A stretch of 64,000 nt of DNA, taken from positions 1-64,000 of the forward strand of contig NZ_SCSK01000069.1 in NCBI RefSeq assembly GCF_004297875.1, read 5' to 3'. The stretch is from Pandoraea sp. (GTDB lineage Bacteria; Pseudomonadota; Gammaproteobacteria; Burkholderiales; Burkholderiaceae). The notes under the pieces were generated by a model. That model did no database searches. It was not told the DNA's origin and saw only the letters and a list, made by a program, of their open reading frames with translations. The translations under genes were made by a program, and so were the position numbers. This document shows positions 19,370-28,109 of this stretch, one piece after another. Position 1 is the first letter of the stretch, and every line of letters starts with the position of its first letter.

Positions 19370-21154
19370 ATGGCTCACTTCCCCAAACTGCTGTCGTCGC
19401 AGATCGCCTACGATGTGGCACGCACCATGCTCGACGGCTTCGACAAGCACTACCGCCTGTTTCGCGACGTCTCGGTCGACGCCAAGGCGCGCTTCGAGGC
19501 AGGCGACTGGCTGGGGCTGCAAACCCTGCAGCGCGAGCGAATCGCGTTCTACGACCAGCGCGTGCAAGAGACGGTCGAGACGCTTGAAGACGAGTACGAT
19601 GCCGAAGACCTTGAGCAGGAAGTCTGGCAGCAGATCAAATTGCACTACATCGGCTTGCTGACCGATCATCGCCAACCCGAGTGCGCCGAAACGTTCTTCA
19701 ATTCGGTGAGTTGCAAAATCCTGCAGCGCGCCTATTTCAATAACAATTTCATCTTCGTGCGGCCAGCCATCGCCACCGAATACATCGAAAACGACGAGCC
19801 GGCCAGCAAGCCCACCTACCGCGTCTATTACCCTGGCCATACCGGCCTGGCGAGCACGCTCGAGCGCATTGTCACTAACTTCCAGCTCGAACGCCCGTTC
19901 GACGATCTGCCGCGCGATGTCGGGTACGTCATGCGCGCCATCGAGGAAGAATTCGGCCGCTTCGACATCGCGCCGAATTTCCAGATCCATGCACTCTCGT
20001 CGCTGTTCTTTCGCAACAAGGCGGCCTACATCATCGGCCGCATCATCAACGGCGACAACCTGCTGCCCTTCGCCGTGCCGATCATGCACAATGCCGAAGG
20101 CAAATTGCGGCTCGATACGGTTCTCCTGCGCCGCGAGCAACTGCAGATCATTTTCAGCTTCACGCATGCCTACTTCATGGTCGACATGGAGGTGCCGTCG
20201 GCCTACGTGCAGTTCCTGCGCACCATCATGCCCGGCAAGCCGAAGGCGGAAATCTACACCGCCGTCGGGCTGCAGAAGCACGGCAAGAATCTGTTCTACC
20301 GCGACTTCCTGCATCACCTGAAACACTCCAGCGACCAGTTCATCGTCGCGCCGGGGATCAAGGGCCTGGTGATGCTGGTCTTCACGCTGCCCTCGTACCC
20401 CTACGTTTTCAAGATCATCAGGGATCGCTTCGGCCCGCCCAAGGAGACCACCCGCGCGCAGATCAAGGCCAAATACCTGATGGTCAAGCAGCACGATCGC
20501 GTGGGCCGGATGGCCGATACGCTCGAGTACTCCAGCGTCGCCTTCCCGCTGTCGCGCTTCGACGAGGCACTGCTCGACGAGCTCAAGCGCGAAATCCCGT
20601 CGCTGCTCGAATTCGATGGCGACCAACTCGTCATCCGGCACCTGTACATCGAGCGCCGCATGACGCCGCTCAACCTGTGGCTGCAACACGCCACCGACGA
20701 CGCCATCGACCAGGTCATGCGCGAATACGGCAACGCCATCAAGGAGCTGATGGCCGCCAATATTTTCCCGGGCGACATGCTGTACAAGAATTTCGGCGTC
20801 ACGCGCCATGGCCGCGTCGTGTTCTACGATTACGACGAACTCGAATACCTGACCGACTGCCAGATACGCGTGGTGCCTGCGCCACGCAACGAGGAAGAGG
20901 AAATGTCGGGCGAGGTCTGGTACAAGGTCGGGCCGCACGACGTGTTTCCGGAAACCTTCGAAACCTTCCTGATGGGCGATCCGCGCGTGCGCAAGGCGTT
21001 CATGCGGCACCACCCCGATTTCTTCGACCCGGCCCTGTGGCAGGCGCACAAGGACAATATCCTTGCCGGCCAAATGCATGACTTCTATCCGTACGATACG
21101 GCCCTGCGTTTCGTCAACCGCTACGAGACGGCTGCCGCGGCCGCCGCGGCCTAG
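19370..21154 (+). CDS. aceK: Isocitrate dehydrogenase kinase/phosphatase
   Basis: This is a 594-residue bifunctional AceK, close to the usual 570-600. The ATP-binding loop is APGIKGLVMLVFTLPSYP, and the family-specific C-terminal half includes NFGVTRHGRVVFYDYDE with the metal-binding DYD. It phosphorylates isocitrate dehydrogenase, slowing the TCA cycle so carbon enters the glyoxylate shunt, and reverses this. E. coli has aceK with aceBA, but here it lies 64 bases after liuA, within leucine catabolism genes. That is sensible because leucine yields only acetyl units that need the shunt for growth. Confidence 0.96.
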   Translation: MAHFPKLLSSQIAYDVARTMLDGFDKHYRLFRDVSVDAKARFEAGDWLGLQTLQRERIAFYDQRVQETVETLEDEYDAEDLEQEVWQQIKLHYIGLLTDHRQPECAETFFNSVSCKILQRAYFNNNFIFVRPAIATEYIENDEPASKPTYRVYYPGHTGLASTLERIVTNFQLERPFDDLPRDVGYVMRAIEEEFGRFDIAPNFQIHALSSLFFRNKAAYIIGRIINGDNLLPFAVPIMHNAEGKLRLDTVLLRREQLQIIFSFTHAYFMVDMEVPSAYVQFLRTIMPGKPKAEIYTAVGLQKHGKNLFYRDFLHHLKHSSDQFIVAPGIKGLVMLVFTLPSYPYVFKIIRDRFGPPKETTRAQIKAKYLMVKQHDRVGRMADTLEYSSVAFPLSRFDEALLDELKREIPSLLEFDGDQLVIRHLYIERRMTPLNLWLQHATDDAIDQVMREYGNAIKELMAANIFPGDMLYKNFGVTRHGRVVFYDYDELEYLTDCQIRVVPAPRNEEEEMSGEVWYKVGPHDVFPETFETFLMGDPRVRKAFMRHHPDFFDPALWQAHKDNILAGQMHDFYPYDTALRFVNRYETAAAAAAA

Positions 21155-21192
21155 ACCATGCGCTCACTCTCTCGACTGCCAAGGCCAACGCC

Positions 21193-21858
21193 ATGACCCC
21201 ACCGGAAAATTCGCCCCTGATTCATCTGCTCGACGCCAACCGCGCCTGGGTGGGCAGCGTCAACGCCGACGATCCGACCTTCTTCGAAAAGCTCGCGCGC
21301 CAGCAAGCGCCCGAATACTTGTGGATCGGCTGCTCCGACTCGCGCGTGCCGGCCAATCAGATCACGGGGCTCGCACCGGGCGAAGTGTTCGTACATCGAA
21401 ACATTGCCAATGTGGTCGTGCCGAGCGATCTGAACGCCCTGTCGGTGCTGCAGTTCGCCGTCGAACTGCTCAAGGTGCGGCACGTCATCGTGGTTGGCCA
21501 CTATGGCTGCTCGGGGGTCGGCGCGGCGCTCGACGGCCTGCGCATCGGCCTGGCCGATAACTGGCTCGGCCATGTGCGCGACGTGCACGCAAAGCACCAC
21601 GATCAACTCAGCGCACTGCCCGATCGCGACGCCCGGTACGACCGGTTGTGCGAGCTCAACGTCATCGAGCAAGTCACCCACGTTTGCGCCACCACCGTCG
21701 TGCAGGACGCCTGGATACGCCGCCAGCCGCTCAGCGTGCACGGCTGGGTATACGGCATTCGCGACGGCCTGGTACGCGATCTGGGCATCAGCGTCGCGTC
21801 GAACGAGACATTGCCGGCAGCCTATGAGCGCTGTGTCAATCATGTCAGCGCGGTTTGA
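21193..21858 (+). CDS. can: Beta-class carbonic anhydrase
   Basis: This is a 221-residue beta-carbonic anhydrase of the Can/CynT type. Predicted zinc ligands are C47 (CSDSR, with D49 and R51 forming the dyad), H103 and C106 (HYGCSG). It interconverts CO2 and bicarbonate in the cytoplasm. It sits among genes for methylcrotonyl-CoA carboxylase, which consumes bicarbonate, so local supply is a plausible reason for the placement. Confidence 0.94.
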   Translation: MTPPENSPLIHLLDANRAWVGSVNADDPTFFEKLARQQAPEYLWIGCSDSRVPANQITGLAPGEVFVHRNIANVVVPSDLNALSVLQFAVELLKVRHVIVVGHYGCSGVGAALDGLRIGLADNWLGHVRDVHAKHHDQLSALPDRDARYDRLCELNVIEQVTHVCATTVVQDAWIRRQPLSVHGWVYGIRDGLVRDLGISVASNETLPAAYERCVNHVSAV

Positions 21859-21930
21859 GACCTCGATCCGACCGATACCACCTTTCGCAGCGCCTCGCGC
21901 CAACCCGCCAACCGGACTCAGGAGCCCATC

Positions 21931-23115
21931 ATGAACACCGATTCGATCGTCATCGTATCCGCCGCCCGTACCCCGATGGGGGCATTCCAGGGCGTATTCA
22001 ATTCAGTCACCGCGCCGCAATTGGGCAGCGCCGCGATTCGCGCGGCCGTCGAGCGCGCCGGCATCAAGCCCGAACAGGTCGATGAAGTGCTGATGGGCTG
22101 CGTGCTGCCCGCCGGCCAGGGCCAGGCGCCCGCGCGCCAGGCCGCGCTGGGTGCCGGGCTGCCGCTGGCCGCCGGCTGCACCACCGTCAACAAAATGTGT
22201 GGCTCCGGCATGCGCGCGGCGATGTTCGCTCACGACATGCTGCTGGCCGGCTCGTGCGACGTGATGGTCGCCGGCGGCATGGAGAGCATGACCAACGCCC
22301 CCTACCTGCTGCCCAAGGCGCGTGCGGGCATGCGCATGGGGCACGGGCAGGTCATCGATCATATGTTTTATGACGGCCTGGAAGACGCCTACGACAAAGG
22401 CCGCCTGATGGGTACCTTCGCCGAGGATTGCGCACAGCAATACCATTTCAGCCGCCAGGCCCAGGACGAATTCGCGATCGCTTCGCTGCAGCGCGCCCAG
22501 CGGGCCAACCAGGACGGCAGCTTCGCCTGGGAAATCGCTCCGGTGACGGTAGCCGGCAAAAAGGGCGATGTCGACATCGCGCAGGACGAGCCGCCATTCA
22601 AGGCCAACCTCGAAAAGATCCCCGGCCTGAAGCCGGCGTTTCGCAAGGACGGCACCGTCACCGCCGCCAATTCGTCGTCGATCTCCGACGGCGCGGCCGC
22701 ACTGGTGATGATGCGCGAGTCCACCGCCGCGCGACTCGGCCTGTCACCGCTTGCGCGCATTGCCGGGCACAGCACCTTCGCGCAGGCGCCGGGGCTGTTC
22801 ACCACCGCGCCGGTCGGCGCGATCCGCAAGCTGTTCGAGAAAACCGGCTGGCGCGCGGCCGACGTCGACCTGTATGAAATCAATGAAGCCTTTGCGGTGG
22901 TCACCATGGCCGCCATGCAGGAGCACCAGTTGCCGCACGACAAGGTCAACGTGCACGGCGGCGCGTGCGCGCTCGGGCATCCGATCGGCGCATCCGGCGC
23001 GCGCATCCTCGTCACGCTGCTCGGCGCGCTGCGCAAGCACGGCGCCCGGCGCGGCGTGGCCAGCCTGTGCATCGGCGGCGGCGAAGCCACGGCGATGGCC
23101 GTCGAACTGATGTAA
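21931..23115 (+). CDS. Acetyl-CoA C-acetyltransferase (thiolase)
   Basis: This is a 394-residue class II thiolase. The acylated cysteine is C90 in NKMCGSGM, with the NEAF block (EINEAFAVV), the GHP histidine (CALGHPIGASG) and the final cysteine in CIGGGEA. It condenses or cleaves acetoacetyl-CoA and perhaps longer 3-oxoacyl-CoAs. In this cluster it could split acetoacetyl-CoA made from the acetoacetate that LiuE releases. Length and motifs match AtoB/PhaA proteins. Confidence 0.92.
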   Translation: MNTDSIVIVSAARTPMGAFQGVFNSVTAPQLGSAAIRAAVERAGIKPEQVDEVLMGCVLPAGQGQAPARQAALGAGLPLAAGCTTVNKMCGSGMRAAMFAHDMLLAGSCDVMVAGGMESMTNAPYLLPKARAGMRMGHGQVIDHMFYDGLEDAYDKGRLMGTFAEDCAQQYHFSRQAQDEFAIASLQRAQRANQDGSFAWEIAPVTVAGKKGDVDIAQDEPPFKANLEKIPGLKPAFRKDGTVTAANSSSISDGAAALVMMRESTAARLGLSPLARIAGHSTFAQAPGLFTTAPVGAIRKLFEKTGWRAADVDLYEINEAFAVVTMAAMQEHQLPHDKVNVHGGACALGHPIGASGARILVTLLGALRKHGARRGVASLCIGGGEATAMAVELM

Positions 23116-23159
23116 CGCCGTCTGCCGCCATAACCAATGCCCCGCCCGAGGAGACTGTC

Positions 23160-24293
23160 GTGCTGTTGAGCCAGGAACACCAAATGATCCGCGACGCCTT
23201 GCGCACCTTCGTGCGCGAGACCATCGTGCCGCAGGCCGCCGCCTGGGATCGCGACGGCACCTTCCCGCACGACGTGCACCGCCAGCTGGCCGGGCTGGGC
23301 GCCTATGGCGTGGCCGTGCCCGAAGCCTACGGCGGCGCCGGCCTCGACTATCTGGCGCTGGCGCTGATTCTCGAGGAAATCGCCGCCGGCGACGGCGGCA
23401 CCTCCACCGTCATCAGCGTCAACAACTGCCCCGTGTGCAGCATGCTGATGGCATTCGCCAGCGAGGCGCAGAAGCAGCAATGGCTGGTACCGCTGGCACG
23501 CGGCGACAAACTCGGCGCGTTCTGCCTGACCGAGCCGCATGTCGGTTCCGACGCCGCGGCGCTGCGCACCACCGCCACACGCGACGGCGAGCACTACGTG
23601 CTCAACGGCGTCAAGCAGTTCATCACCAGCGGCCAGCACGGCGACGTGGCGATCGTCATGGCAGTCACCGACAAAAGCGCCGGCAAGCGGGGCATCAGCG
23701 CGTTCCTGGTGCCGACCGACACGCCCGGCTACACTGTCGCGCGCCTGGAAGAAAAGCTGGGCCAGCATTCGTCGGACACCGCGCAGATTCTTTTTGAAAA
23801 CTGCCGGATCCCGGCGGCCAACCGGCTCGGCGACGAAGGCGAGGGTTATCGCATGGCGCTGTCCGGCCTCGAAGGCGGGCGTATCGGCATTGCCTCGCAG
23901 GCCATCGGCATGGCGCGCGCGGCGCTCGAGGCCGCGCTGGCCTATGCCAAAGAGCGGGAGAGCTTCGGCCAGCCGCTGTTTCAGCACCAGGCCGTGCAGT
24001 TCCGTCTGGCCGACATGGCCACCCAGATCGAGGTCGCGCGCCAGATGGTCTGGCATGCCGCCGCGCTCAAGGATGCCGGCTTGCCGTGCCTGAAGGAAGC
24101 GGCGATGGCCAAGCTGTTCGCCTCCGAGATGGCCGAGCGGGTCTGCTCCGACGCGATCCAGGTGCACGGCGGCTACGGCTACGTGAGCGACTTTCCGGTC
24201 GAGCGCATCTATCGCGATGTGCGCGTATGCCAGATCTACGAAGGGACCAGCGATATCCAGAAGATCCTGATCGCGCGCGCGCTGGCGCAGTGA
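23160..24293 (+). CDS. Acyl-CoA dehydrogenase
   Basis: This is a 377-residue FAD acyl-CoA dehydrogenase. The GTG start at 23160 is supported by GAGGAG six bases upstream; the open frame continues far back into the thiolase gene and is not used. The catalytic glutamate is at the standard C-terminal site, about E361 in YEGTSDIQK. Signatures CLTEPHVGSD and IQVHGGYGYVSDFP are present. It resembles short/branched-chain (butyryl or isobutyryl/2-methylbutyryl) dehydrogenases; exact chain specificity is not readable. Confidence 0.9.
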   Translation: MLLSQEHQMIRDALRTFVRETIVPQAAAWDRDGTFPHDVHRQLAGLGAYGVAVPEAYGGAGLDYLALALILEEIAAGDGGTSTVISVNNCPVCSMLMAFASEAQKQQWLVPLARGDKLGAFCLTEPHVGSDAAALRTTATRDGEHYVLNGVKQFITSGQHGDVAIVMAVTDKSAGKRGISAFLVPTDTPGYTVARLEEKLGQHSSDTAQILFENCRIPAANRLGDEGEGYRMALSGLEGGRIGIASQAIGMARAALEAALAYAKERESFGQPLFQHQAVQFRLADMATQIEVARQMVWHAAALKDAGLPCLKEAAMAKLFASEMAERVCSDAIQVHGGYGYVSDFPVERIYRDVRVCQIYEGTSDIQKILIARALAQ

Positions 24294-24332
24294 TCGCTCC
24301 ATGACCCGAATGCCATCGACAAGGACGCTGCC

Positions 24333-24944
24333 GTGACTGCCACCTCCGCCATCGATTTTTATTTCGATTTTTCCTCGCCCTACGGCTATTTCGCCAGCAC
24401 CGTGATCGACCAGCTCGCCGCGCGTCACGGGCGCAGCGTGCAATGGCATCCGATCCTGCTTGGCGCGATCTTCAAGACCACCGGCATGCAGCCGCCGGTG
24501 CAGTATCCGCTCAAGGGCGATTACATCTGGCACGACTTCGCCCGCAGCGCGCGCTTTCACGACATCCCCTATCGCCGGCCGAGCCGCTTTCCGCTGCCGA
24601 CCCAGGCTGCCGCCCGGGCCACGCTGTGGGCGCACGAGGCGCTCGGTGACGAACGCGCCGTGACGCTCGCCAAGGCTATCTACCGGGGGTTGTTCGTCGA
24701 CGACATCGACATCAGCGAGCCGGCCGAAGTCGTCAGGATCGGCACGGCGCTGGGCATCGACGGCAGCGCCCTCGAGCAGGGCATACAGCAGCCCTCGATC
24801 AAGGAGCAACTCAAGACCGGGGTCGAGCAGGCCCTGGCGCGCGGCGTATTCGGCTCGCCCTACGTGATCGTCGACGGCGAACCCTTCTGGGGCTTCGATC
24901 GTTTCGCGCAGATCGAAGCCTTCCTGCAAAATGGAAAGATCTGA
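24333..24944 (+). CDS. 2-hydroxychromene-2-carboxylate isomerase family protein
   Basis: This is a 203-residue DsbA-like, kappa-class glutathione-transferase-fold protein. The opening FYFDFSSPYGYFAS holds the catalytic Ser used with glutathione, and GVFGSPYVIVDGEPFWGFDR is the cis-Pro region. Family members isomerise 2-hydroxychromene-2-carboxylate in naphthalene breakdown, but many homologues outside such operons have other or unknown substrates, and no aromatic ring-cleavage genes adjoin. The start is GTG at 24333. Confidence 0.82.
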   Translation: MTATSAIDFYFDFSSPYGYFASTVIDQLAARHGRSVQWHPILLGAIFKTTGMQPPVQYPLKGDYIWHDFARSARFHDIPYRRPSRFPLPTQAAARATLWAHEALGDERAVTLAKAIYRGLFVDDIDISEPAEVVRIGTALGIDGSALEQGIQQPSIKEQLKTGVEQALARGVFGSPYVIVDGEPFWGFDRFAQIEAFLQNGKI

Positions 24945-24953
24945 GGCCCGCCC

Positions 24954-25370
24954 ATGGACCACCCGAACCCAAGCCCGCCGGCCACACCCCTGGACTGCCC
25001 CTGTGGCGGCGGCCGCTATGCCGAATGCTGCGGCCGCTTCATCGACGGCGGCCAGGTGCCGGCAAGTGCCGAACAGCTGATGCGCTCGCGCTATACCGCC
25101 TATGCGCTCGCGCGCGGCGACTACCTGCGCGCCACCTGGCACGCCAGCACCGCGCCGGCCGAACTCGGCTTCGACGACGCCACGCGCTGGCTCGGCCTGC
25201 AAATCAGGCAACACGTGCAGCACGACGCCACGCACGCCGAAGTCGAGTTCGTCGCGCGCTACAAAGTCGGCGGCCGCGCCTACCGGCTGCACGAACGCAG
25301 CCGCTTCGAACGCGTGCCGCCCGAAGAGGGCGGGCGCTGGCTCTATCTCGACGGCACCCTATTCGACTAA
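24954..25370 (+). CDS. YchJ family (UPF0225) protein
   Basis: This is a 138-residue protein with an N-terminal SEC-C-like cysteine motif (CPCGGGRYAECCGRFIDGG) that probably binds zinc, followed by the YchJ domain (LMRSRYTAYALARGDYL). Its function is not established. It lies 10 bases after the isomerase-like gene and 32 bases before liuB, so it appears to be part of the same transcription unit. Confidence 0.82.
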   Translation: MDHPNPSPPATPLDCPCGGGRYAECCGRFIDGGQVPASAEQLMRSRYTAYALARGDYLRATWHASTAPAELGFDDATRWLGLQIRQHVQHDATHAEVEFVARYKVGGRAYRLHERSRFERVPPEEGGRWLYLDGTLFD

Positions 25371-25402
25371 CCTCCACCCCATTTCAGACTCAGGTTTTTG
25401 CC

Positions 25403-27010
25403 ATGCCGATCATCGAAAGCAAGCTCAATCCGCGCGCCGAGGAATTCCAGCGCAATGCCGCCGCCATGCAGGCCGTGGTCGACGATCTGCGCGCCAAGGT
25501 CGCCGCGCTGGCCGGCGGCGGCGGTGAAGCCGCCCGCAAGAAGCACCTCGCACGCGGCAAGCTGCTGCCGCGCGATCGCGTCCAGCAACTGCTCGATCCG
25601 GGCACCCCGTTTCTCGAATTCTCGCAACTGGCCGCCTACGACATGTACCGCAACGAAGCGCCGGGCGCGGGCGTGATCACCGGCATCGGCCGCGTGGCCG
25701 GCCACGAATGCGTGATCGTATGCAACGACGCGACGGTCAAGGGCGGCACCTATTACCCGATCACGGTGAAAAAGCACGTGCGGGCGCAGGAGATCGCCGA
25801 GCAAAACAACCTGCCGTGTATTTATCTGGTCGACTCGGGCGGCGCGAATTTGCCGAACCAGGACGAGGTGTTTCCCGACCGCGATCATTTCGGCCGCATC
25901 TTCTATAACCAGGCCAACCTGTCGGCGCGGGGCATTCCACAGATCGCCGTGGTGATGGGTTCGTGCACCGCGGGCGGCGCCTACGTGCCGGCCATGAGCG
26001 ACGAGTCGATCATCGTCAAGAACCAGGGCACCATCTTTCTGGGCGGCCCGCCGCTGGTCAAGGCCGCCACGGGCGAGGAAGTCAGCGCCGAGGATCTCGG
26101 CGGCGGCGACGTGCATACCCGGCTCTCCGGCGTGGTCGACCATTTCGCGCAGAACGATGCGCATGCGCTGGCGATCGCGCGCGGCATCGCCGCCAACTTC
26201 AATCGCGTCAAGCCGGCCCAGATGGCCGTGCGCGCGCCGGTCGAGCCGCATTACGATCCGCGCACCCTGTACGGCGTGATCCCGGCCGATACGCGCAAGC
26301 CGTTCGACATCCGCGAGATCATCGCGCGCATTGTCGACGGTTCGGAGTTCGATGAATTCAAGGCACGCTACGGCACCACGCTGGTATGCGGCTTCGCCCA
26401 CCTGTGGGGCTACCCGGTGGGCATCGTCGCCAACAATGGCATCCTGTTCTCGGAGTCGGCCCAAAAGGGCGCGCACTTCATCGAACTGTGCTGCCAGCGC
26501 AAGATCCCGCTGATCTTCCTGCAGAACATCACCGGCTTCATGGTCGGACGCAAGTACGAGAACGAAGGCATCGCCAAGCATGGCGCCAAAATGGTCACCG
26601 CGGTGGCCACCGCGCAGGTGCCCAAGCTCACCGTCATCATCGGCGGCTCGTTCGGCGCCGGCAACTACGGCATGTGCGGGCGCGCCTATTCGCCGCGCTT
26701 TTTGTGGATGTGGCCCAACGCGCGCATCTCGGTGATGGGCGGCGAGCAGGCCGCCTCGGTACTGGCGACCGTCAAGCGCGACGGCATCGAGACCAAGGGC
26801 GGGCACTGGAGCGCCGAAGAAGAAGAGGCGTTCAAGGCGCCGATTCGCGAGCAATACGAGAAGCAGGGCCACCCCTACTACGCCAGCGCGCGGCTGTGGG
26901 ACGACGGCGTAATCGATCCGGCCGACACCCGCACGGTGCTCGGCCTCGGGCTGTCGGCCGCGCTCAACGCGCCGATTCCCGACACCCGTTTCGGCGTGTT
27001 CCGCATGTAA
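25403..27010 (+). CDS. liuB: Methylcrotonyl-CoA carboxylase, carboxyltransferase (beta) subunit
   Basis: This is a 535-residue carboxyltransferase with two crotonase-like lobes. The family opening (MPIIESKLNPRAEEFQRN) and the GSCTAGGAYVPAMSDE and FGAGNYGMCGRAYSPRFLW segments, which form the oxyanion holes, match MCC beta subunits rather than propionyl- or acetyl-CoA carboxylase. It transfers the carboxyl group from biotin on LiuD to 3-methylcrotonyl-CoA, giving 3-methylglutaconyl-CoA. The partner liuD lies 5.4 kb downstream, beyond the biotin genes. Confidence 0.94.
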   Translation: MPIIESKLNPRAEEFQRNAAAMQAVVDDLRAKVAALAGGGGEAARKKHLARGKLLPRDRVQQLLDPGTPFLEFSQLAAYDMYRNEAPGAGVITGIGRVAGHECVIVCNDATVKGGTYYPITVKKHVRAQEIAEQNNLPCIYLVDSGGANLPNQDEVFPDRDHFGRIFYNQANLSARGIPQIAVVMGSCTAGGAYVPAMSDESIIVKNQGTIFLGGPPLVKAATGEEVSAEDLGGGDVHTRLSGVVDHFAQNDAHALAIARGIAANFNRVKPAQMAVRAPVEPHYDPRTLYGVIPADTRKPFDIREIIARIVDGSEFDEFKARYGTTLVCGFAHLWGYPVGIVANNGILFSESAQKGAHFIELCCQRKIPLIFLQNITGFMVGRKYENEGIAKHGAKMVTAVATAQVPKLTVIIGGSFGAGNYGMCGRAYSPRFLWMWPNARISVMGGEQAASVLATVKRDGIETKGGHWSAEEEEAFKAPIREQYEKQGHPYYASARLWDDGVIDPADTRTVLGLGLSAALNAPIPDTRFGVFRM

Positions 27011-27051
27011 GCCGGCCTCGCCCCACGTTCTCTTATCGACAGGACATCCCC

Positions 27052-27837
27052 ATGCAACTCGAGACCCTGCAGATCGCCATCGACAACCACGTCGCCACCG
27101 TCACGCTCAACCGCCCGGCGGTGCGCAACGCCTTCAATGAAACCGTCATCGAGGAACTGACCGGCGCGTTTCGCGCGCTGGGCGCGCGCGAGGACGTGCG
27201 CGCCATCGTGCTGGCGGCCAACGGCCCGGCCTTTTGCGCGGGCGCCGACCTCAACTGGATGAAAAAGATGGCGGGCTACTCCGACGAGGAAAACCGCGCC
27301 GACGCGATGACGCTCGCGACCATGCTCAACACCATCTACACTTGCCCCAAGGCGGTGGTCGCGCGCGTGCAGGGCGATGCCTACGCCGGCGGCTGCGGCC
27401 TGGTGGCCGTGTGCGACATCGTGGTGTGCGCCGACAGCGCGCATTTCTGCATCTCCGAAGCGAAGCTCGGGCTGAGCCCGGCGACCATCAGCCCGTACGT
27501 GATTCGCGCCATCGGCGAGCAGGCCGCGCGACGCTACTTCATCACAGCCGAGCGCTTCGACGCGGCCACCGCCCAGCGCCTGGGCCTGGCGCACGAAGTC
27601 GTGCCGGCCGACGGGCTCGATGCGGCCGTGCACGCCATCACCCGCACGCTGGCCGAGAACAGCCCGAATGCCGTGCGCGAGTGCAAGCGACTGGTGCACG
27701 ACGTCGCCGGGCGTGCGCTCGACACCGCGCTGATCGCCGAGACCGCCGAGCGTATCGCACATATGCGCGCCTCGGACGAAGGCAAGGAGGGCGTGCGCGC
27801 GTTCCTGGAAAAGCGCACGCCGTCGTGGCGCTCATAA
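27052..27837 (+). CDS. liuC: Methylglutaconyl-CoA hydratase
   Basis: This is a 261-residue crotonase-family protein. AGADLNWMKKM and QGDAYAGGCGLVAVCDIVV carry the oxyanion-hole glycines, and the NWMK motif is typical of LiuC/AtuE hydratases. It hydrates 3-methylglutaconyl-CoA to HMG-CoA. It begins 41 bases after liuB. Downstream are 272 bases of AT-richer DNA with no gene before bioA. Confidence 0.9.
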   Translation: MQLETLQIAIDNHVATVTLNRPAVRNAFNETVIEELTGAFRALGAREDVRAIVLAANGPAFCAGADLNWMKKMAGYSDEENRADAMTLATMLNTIYTCPKAVVARVQGDAYAGGCGLVAVCDIVVCADSAHFCISEAKLGLSPATISPYVIRAIGEQAARRYFITAERFDAATAQRLGLAHEVVPADGLDAAVHAITRTLAENSPNAVRECKRLVHDVAGRALDTALIAETAERIAHMRASDEGKEGVRAFLEKRTPSWRS

Positions 27838-28109
27838 AGCGATGTCTTAAAAAAATTTCACGGCGCGGCGCGCGGGAGATGCCGAGCAATTGGTACCGGA
27901 TTTTGCAAATATCGAATCATCTTCCGCCAATTCTTTTTATTTTTTGCTAATTTGCCGTCAAACTGACCTATTGATCGTTTTCGGATGCATCCATAACATG
28001 CCCCCATTCACTCTGCTTCGCCTCCCGGTTCGCCCGCTGCGCCTGTACGCGCACAGCGGGACGTGCCGGCGCCGTCCCGGCCGGCGGAGCGGGCTTTCGG
28101 GAGTCAACC

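Noticed and set aside
22389..25292. A 967-codon antisense open frame across thiolase, acyl-CoA dehydrogenase and isomerase genes
   Set aside because: It spans several convincing sense genes, and its product has no motif; third-position GC bias explains it.
27838..28109. Possible BirA operator before bioA
   Set aside because: No TTGTAAAC-type inverted site was found; only AT-rich sequence is visible.
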